A stretch of DNA of 64,000 bases from Antilocapra americana (lineage: Eukaryota > Chordata > Mammalia > Artiodactyla > Antilocapridae): positions 2,751,054 to 2,815,053 of the forward strand of contig ML664174.1 in assembly GCA_007570785.1 (NCBI GenBank), in the 5' to 3' direction. The position numbers were made by a program, and so were the translations under genes. This document shows positions 58,690-64,000 of the stretch, one piece after another; the first letter of the stretch is position 1, and each line of letters opens with the position of its first letter. The notes under the pieces were generated by a model. That model was not told the DNA's origin and ran no database searches. It worked only from the letters and a program-made list of their open reading frames with translations.

Positions 58690-60540
58690 TTAAATATCTT
58701 CAGCCTTTTCAGTTAATATTTCCTATATCTTGCTCTTACCCAATAGCCCTGCTTCCCTGTAGCCCTCTTAGATGGTGGCTGTCGTCCCTGCCCCATGCCT
58801 TTTATTCTATAGGGTTTGAAGGTAGGTATGCAATCTGTTTCTCATGGCTTCATTCAGACAGTCTTCAATTCCTCCCTCTTCTCAAAAGAACACTTGGCTT
58901 TTACTCTCTTGACATCAGATTAAGCCACCCTGGCTGTGACAGTCACATACTGACTCGTGGGTCCCTGTGTCTCATTCTATAAAGACTCACAAGGACCCTC
59001 TCTAACACTCCTCGGAAGTGATTTCAACATTTGGAGAGCTCACTCTTCCAAAATCACGACCTCCTTGTTCCTTGACCCCCACCCTATCTCAGTCACTTAT
59101 TCCCAGGATCATACCTTCCATCTTGTCATCACCAATTGACTGCAATCTCTACAACCTCAGTTTCAGATACTCTACTATTCAATCACCGTCTCTTGTATTG
59201 CTGGCTCTCTTTCTCACATCTCCAGCTCCAAAACTCCTTTGCCACTGGAACCTACAAATTTATTGTAATTATTACTCCTCACTGTTCTTTACCATCTCGT
59301 AGTCTCATTTTTCCCCTTACTCAGTTAAAATTTAATGGTCAATCATTTTAGTTATTCTCTTGCCTCTCTTTGATTTATCACACTCTGATGCTTGCTACAG
59401 TCTTTTAAGGACTTCTAATGAAGTCTAATTTTCTACTTGATACATGCCCAAACTCAAGGGAGTTGAATGTGGCTGGAGAAAGATTTTCCTCTCTTTAAAT
59501 TCATAAATATTAATAATAATCAAGAGGGTCCCTAATGCTACCTAGGAGTCAAAATTCTGTTTCCCTAGTCCAATCCCTTTACTCCCTTAAATGACTATTT
59601 CATAACTTCTCATCTCTCCCCAATCCTTTAACCTCTCTACCTTTTTTGCTTCCATTATTACTAATAAAATTTAAACAATTATTTGCACCCCTGTGTATTT
59701 GCTATGCCTCCCCCTAGCTTCCTATGAATACACTGTATATGTTTCTAGCTAAAGCTAACCATATATTGGTGCATCACATTCAATCCCTTACCTTCCTGTG
59801 GAACTCACTCCTTGAATTTTCCCTCTTTCTCCTGCACTATTTTTCCTCTTTATTGAATCATTTCTAGCATCATACAAACATACTGTGACTTTCATATTAA
59901 TTAAAAAACCTACATATCCTAATCTCATTTACCCTTTTAGATATTACTTGCACTTTTCCCTGTTAAGAAAAACTCCTACAAAGGTTAATAAACTCACCAC
60001 CTCAATTCACTCTCTTCCCATTCTGACTTGAACTCACTCCAATAAGACCTTTTGCTCTCAATGCTTCATAGAACATGAACCTACCAAGGTCAGCAATGGA
60101 GCTGATGCTGCTAAATTCAGTGGTTGGTTCTCAGTTTTTATTTGACTATCAGCTACATTTCATAGAATAGAACAAATCTACTCTTGCTTGAAATACTTTC
60201 TAGAAAATTTGGCTTCCAAGAAACCATATTTTCCTAATATTCTTCACCTCTAACTATTCTTTCTCAGTTTCTTTTGATTTCTTCTTTTCTGCATGACTAG
60301 ACTCTGTATACTAGTGTATCCCAAGTTTTAGGACTTAAACTATGTTTTCTATCTATGCTCACTCTCTTGGTGAGCTCATTAATCCTATGGCTTTAAATAC
60401 CATCCATATGCCAATGACTTATGTCTCAGCTCAGACTCTCCCTTAAAAAGCTACATCCACAAACCCAAGTGCCTACTTGTTATTTCCAGTTGAATGTATA
60501 ATAGGTCCCCCAAATTTAGCATGTCTAAAAATGAAGTTTT
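58690..60540 (+). mobile_element. Long L2 LINE, endonuclease-end to RT region
   Basis: CR1-clade ancient LINE. 58970-59140 resembles the end of the endonuclease (AAGTGATTTCAACATTTGGA). 60090-60540 parallels the RT: AAATTCAGTGGTTGGTTCTC, CACTCTCTTGGTGAGCTCAT, GGCTTTAAATACCATCCATA, then CCAATGACTTATGTCTC at the YADD-like site. The reading frame is destroyed. Confidence 0.65.
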
Positions 60541-60544
60541 TGCA

Positions 60545-61065
60545 AAATCAGACATGTAGATCAATGGAACAAGTTAGAAAGTCCAGAAGTAAATCTACAA
60601 TTAATCTCAAAGGAGGCAAAAATATACAATGAAGAAAAGACAGTCTCTTCAATATGTGATGCTGGGGAAACTAGACATCTACATATAAAAGAATGAAATT
60701 AGAACATTCTCTAACATCATAAATTCAAAATGGATTAAAAACCTAAAGGTAAGAACAAACACTATAAAACTCCTAGAGGAAAACATAGGCAGGGCACTCT
60801 TTGACATAAATCACCACAATATGTTTTTTAATCTGTCTTCTAGAGTAATGGAAACGAAAACAAACAAATGAGACCTAGTTAAACTTAAAAGTTTTTGCAT
60901 AGCAAAGGAAACCATAACAAAACTAAAAGACAACTTACTGAATGGAAGAAAATATTTGCCAATGGTTCAACTGACAAGGGATTAATTTTCAAAATATACA
61001 AACAGCTCAATACAAAAAAAAAAAATCCAAACAACAACCAAACTCCTCAGAGTAAGCAGAAAGAA
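60545..61065 (+). mobile_element. Internal L1 ORF2 fragment inside L2
   Basis: Decayed copy of the segment corresponding to about 3966-4450 of the L1 above (GATCAATGGAACAAGTTAGA, CTATAAAACTCCTAGAGGA, AAAGGAAACCATAACAAAAC). It ends at A13 and AATCCAAACAACAACC with no ORF2 end or 3' UTR. Confidence 0.85.
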
Positions 61066-61067
61066 AT

Positions 61068-61755
61068 AGAGTGATCCTATAGAAATAAAAGTCAGAGCAG
61101 GTCACCCATGCTCAAAGTCTTCCAGGTGCCCTATGACCCAGAGGCTACCTGATTTAGCTCACTATCATCACCCTGACTTCATCTCTATCATCCTTTCTTT
61201 CCTTCACTCTACTGCATATTTTCTTTTTGGCTGTGCCATGTGGCTTATGGAATCTTAGCTCCCTGACCAGGAAATGAACTCATGCCCTCTGCAGTGGAAG
61301 CTTGGAGTCCTAATCAGTGGACCACCAGGGACATTTCATTCTTCACTCTGCTGTAGCTCCCTCTTCTTAGTTACTCAAGACTCCAGGAATATACTTGCCT
61401 TGGAGTTTTAGCACTGGTTTTTGGGAATGCTTTTTCCCTCCTCATCCATGTAATTCAACCCCTCATCTCCTTCCAGCTTTACTCAAATGTCACCTGCTCA
61501 GGAAGTTCTTGCTTGATCACTGGTTCCAAATTTTTAACACACCTATCCCCTCTTCATACTTAATTTTTCTCCTTGGTCTTTATCACTACTTAAATTCTAT
61601 AAACTTTCCTTATTATTTTGCTATCTCCTCCACTAGAATATAAATTCCAAGAGAGGAGAAATTTTCATCTATTTAATTTACTTCTAAATTCCCAGTGCCA
61701 ATAATGCTTAGAAAATAGTAAATACTCAGTAAATATTGAATGAATGAGAACACAT
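61068..61755 (+). mobile_element. L2 LINE 3' region, interrupted by a SINE
   Basis: GAGTGATCCTATAGAAATAA, GCTTTACTCAAATGTCACC, CACTAGAATATAAATTCCAA, AGTAAATATTGAATGAATGA. Probably the 3' part of the L2 at 58690-60540, with about 0.4 kb missing between. Confidence 0.8.
61215..61340 (-). mobile_element. CHR-2 SINE with target-site duplication
   Basis: Inverted: TTTTTGGCTGTGCCATGTGG to GTGGACCACCAGGGACAT. CTTCACTCTACTG (61202-61214) and CTTCACTCTGCTG (61341-61353) flank it. Confidence 0.92.
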
Positions 61756-61892
61756 ATTGAAAGAAGAACCAGATCCAACATTATCTACAAATAAAAATAA
61801 AATAATTGAAATTAAACATCTAAAAACTAGATTAAGGGTAAAATTGTTTTTCAAAGGACAACAGAATGTCAACAAAAGAGGTGTATGCCATG

Positions 61893-62045
61893 GTTCATCT
61901 TATGAAGCTAGCATAAATTTGGTACCAAAACCAGCAAAGAGTGTAAGTAAGAAAAATAACAGACCAATCTTGCCCATGAAAATACATACAGACATCCTGA
62001 ACAAGAGTTTATCAAGCAAAATCCAGAAAAATGTGAAAAATATAT
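61893..62045 (+). mobile_element. Old L1 RT fragment
   Basis: The frame from 61757 includes SSYEASINLVPKPAKSVSKK and NRPILPMKIHTDILNKS, matching the L1 RT block [13 protein letters not shown]...[16 protein letters not shown] of the young copy. Edges uncertain. Confidence 0.75.
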
Positions 62046-62164
62046 CATGGCCAATATTAGGGTATAATTCCATTTATATAAATTTCAAAATTAGAGAAAC
62101 TAAGAATACAAGCATTGTTCATCATCCAAACCCACTTGGTACTTGAATTTAGACAGTGACAGTC

Positions 62165-62880
62165 TAAATAATCAGTTGGCATGGGTACTTCTTCAACTGA
62201 GTGTATTTATTTTTTAAAGTAACATATAGTATATAGAGTTTTTTGGTGTGCTGTTTGATGAACCTTTACCTATGTATAGACTTATGTCATCACCACTGAC
62301 CCAATCAGAATATAGAACTGTTCTTTCACCTCATGGAATTCTGTCATACTCCCAGTTCTTCTCAACTAGTGATCCATTCTCCATCACTATAGGTTTTGTG
62401 CTTTTTTGGCTTATTTATATTTTAGAATTTCCTATAAGTAGAATACCATAGTATGTGATCTTTTGAGATTGATTTTTTTCCATTCAGACAAATAACTTCA
62501 AGATTCAGCCAAGTTGGTGCATATCTCAAGAGCCCACTCCTTTTCACTGCTGGATTTCGATGTACCACAGTCTGTTTATTCATTCACTCACTGAAAGACA
62601 TTTGGGTTGTTTCCAGTCTAGAGGTCATCAATAAAGCCATTATGAATACTGACAAGTTTTTGTCTGAATGCAAGCTTTCATTTCTCTTGGATAAGTTCCT
62701 AGGGATTGCTGGGTCATATAGTAAGCATATATTTAACTTTATAAGAAACTTTCAGAATAGTTGCATCATTTTATCTTCCCACCAACAGTACATGAGAGTT
62801 CCAGTTGCTCCATAAACTCATCACCACTTGTCAGGACTTTTCTTTTAGCCATTCTATAGGTATGCAGTAGGTACTTTTGG
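62165..62880 (-). mobile_element. Old L1 fragment
   Basis: Inverted L1 3' ORF2/UTR: TTTGGGTTGTTTCCAGTCTA, GGATTGCTGGGTCATATAG, CTTCCCACCAACAGTACATG, GAGAGTTCCAGTTGCTCC. Confidence 0.82.
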
Positions 62881-63699
62881 TTCCCCCAAATTGGAAAGCA
62901 AATAGCCAGATTTTAATAGTTAGGGAGTCATCTAAAATTTTATTTTAATTTATCTGGTTACTTGTTTGGATAGTAAAGGATACACCCATATGTGAAAAGA
63001 TTGTGAAGAGCCGCAACAATTTGCTTAGTATAGAAGTAGATAGTGGTTTCTCTAATGGAAAGGGAGGTAGATGCCATCCACTATGCTCCCCAGAGGCTCC
63101 AAGACACCTATTATGCATTATTTATGAAGCGGCACGGTGGTATAGGTGGTACATGTGACAGTTCTATTCTTGAAACTACACCCATGTGTTTGATAGATTT
63201 TACAATTAACAATTTTTAAAGAGATATTTGAGCACAGAAAACACACAAACCCCAAAGTAATGCAGAAAAACTTACAACCACATCTTTTGGAAGTTCAAGT
63301 ACAATCAGTTAAAACACTTAAAGGCATTTCGTAGAAGAATATAAGACTTTCTTGAAGCTTATTTAAATATAAAATAATTTCTTTAACTCTATGCGTTTGT
63401 GCACACTCCATAGGGCAAATGGCTAGTTTACTAATGAGCTTATTTCTTTCCAAAAGCCTCAACCATAGGCTGGTCAGACCATTCTTTTTCAATATTATTA
63501 TTTACTGATGATATTAATGACTGACAAAGAGTAGCTTCTTCCTAGAAACCAGGACGAGACCTCGACTTTATGTAAGAAGCACATTGAACATACTATGTTT
63601 GTCATTCGCAAATTATTAGACACCTCCCAGGTCACAGTCAAGGCTACACAACACTTCAGCAACCTTTCCTTGTTGCCATCAATACCTTGTAAGGAGAAC
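62881..63699. other. Single-copy intron next to the RGS6 exon
   Basis: No repeat or gene recognised. Confidence 0.5.
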
Positions 63700-63705
63700 A
63701 TTTAC
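63700..63705 (-). promoter_or_regulatory. RGS6: Splice donor of RGS6 exon
   Basis: Directly after the exon, the minus strand reads GTAAAT, preceded by exonic CAG. This is a good 5' splice site match and fixes the exon's downstream edge. Confidence 0.88.
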
Positions 63706-63805
63706 CTGTGACAACACTGGGGATTTTGGAGAGAAAGCTCTTCACTGTTCTGACAGGCACACCCCCTGTCTTGTCATCTTGCATCTTTGTAATGATGTCT
63801 TCAAT
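63706..63805 (-). CDS. RGS6: RGS6 internal coding exon (part of DEP domain)
   Basis: RGS6 is an R7-family regulator of G-protein signalling. It works with Gbeta5 and speeds GTP hydrolysis on Galpha-i/o subunits; its N-terminal DEP domain binds membrane anchors such as R7BP. Read on the minus strand, this 100-bp segment is open throughout: 33 codons plus one base, so it leaves in phase 1. It begins [15 protein letters not shown], continues [15 protein letters not shown] and ends VVT. This is the start of the DEP domain. The wording [11 protein letters not shown] separates RGS6 from RGS7, which has MQDEKNGIP. A pyrimidine-rich tract and CAG precede the exon, and CAG then GTAAAT follows it. No stop or frameshift is present, so it looks functional. 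Exon number is not assigned. Recognition is from memory of the family; RGS7 is the only serious alternative and fits less well. Confidence 0.93.
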
Positions 63806-63831
63806 CTGAAAGAGATTAAAGAAAGGAAGTG
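63806..63831 (-). promoter_or_regulatory. RGS6: Splice acceptor of RGS6 exon
   Basis: On the minus strand a stretch rich in T and C (complement of the GA-rich run after 63808) leads into CAG, whose complement is CTG at 63806-63808, directly before the first exon codon. This is a standard 3' splice site. Confidence 0.85.
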
Positions 63832-64000
63832 TTATTGCATCTCACAAAGTAATGGCAAATGGTACCTTTATAAACAGCTAAAATGTGGGAACATGGACGC
63901 CAACAAGAGATACCAGGAAAGGCCTCTGCTGTGTCAATAAACATAGTAGCAGGATCTGCTATGGGCCTTGCGATGGGGATGCAGAGGCCAGGGGGTTACA
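63806..64000 (-). other. End of the upstream RGS6 intron
   Basis: The sequence on the 5' side of the exon in gene direction. Apart from the acceptor I see no coding match or clear repeat. Confidence 0.7.

Larger units (their letters stand above)
1..63705 (-). other. RGS6: Intron of RGS6 (downstream of the DEP exon)
   Basis: Since the exon at 63706-63805 lies on the minus strand, everything at lower coordinates is downstream in the gene. No other RGS6 exon was recognised, so this looks like one intron of at least 63.7 kb; very long introns are known for RGS6. It is filled with repeats. A small exon missed by eye cannot be ruled out. Confidence 0.8.

Noticed and set aside
1..64000. CRISPR arrays, operons, phage or other prokaryotic systems
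   Set aside because: The repeat content and the spliced exon show mammalian nuclear DNA; no regularly spaced repeats were seen.

Overview
This window is nuclear DNA from a ruminant, almost certainly a bovid. The evidence is the repeat content: BovB LINEs, tRNA-derived Bov-tA SINEs, one dimeric Bov-A2 SINE, young bovine-type L1 copies and CHR-2 SINEs. Older mammalian repeats lie among them (MIR, L2, MER5A and MER20-like elements, MLT1-type LTRs, old L1). There are no operons and no CpG island. Nearly all long reading frames belong to retrotransposons or are chance frames.

The only host coding sequence I can support is one 100-bp exon on the minus strand at 63706-63805. It has good splice sites on both sides and encodes part of the DEP domain of RGS6, a regulator of G-protein signalling. 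The rest of the window, 1-63705, is therefore the long intron downstream of that exon in gene direction, and 63806-64000 is the end of the preceding intron. I saw no further RGS6 exon.

Layout. 380-5455: a structurally full-length L1 in antisense to RGS6, with matching target-site duplications, a short apparent 3' transduction, disabled ORF1 and ORF2, and a 10-N assembly gap in ORF2 that should hold about 0.4 kb. 5.5-24.9 kb: many SINEs and BovB fragments, including a head-to-tail BovB junction at about 16973. 24.9-40 kb: more single-copy DNA, two candidate conserved segments and a 126-bp inverted repeat at 37.1/38.3 kb. 40-46 kb: old L1 carrying a BovB insertion, which itself received a truncated 5S rRNA copy. 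46-57 kb: SINEs, a split MER5A, a poly(A)-only insertion scar and two 5'-truncated young L1 ends. 57-62.9 kb: ancient L2 sequence, including a long L2 that retains reverse-transcriptase-region similarity, broken up by an LTR, an L1 piece and a SINE. 62.9-64 kb: single-copy sequence with the RGS6 exon.

The most unusual items are the 5S fragment at 41908-41998 (identical to mammalian 5S positions 1-91 as I recall that sequence, with 16-bp direct repeats and a GAGAC microhomology), the poly(A)-only scar at 51387-51420, the L1 3' transduction and the inverted repeat. Family names for repeats were recognised by eye without a library search, so boundaries of old elements are approximate.
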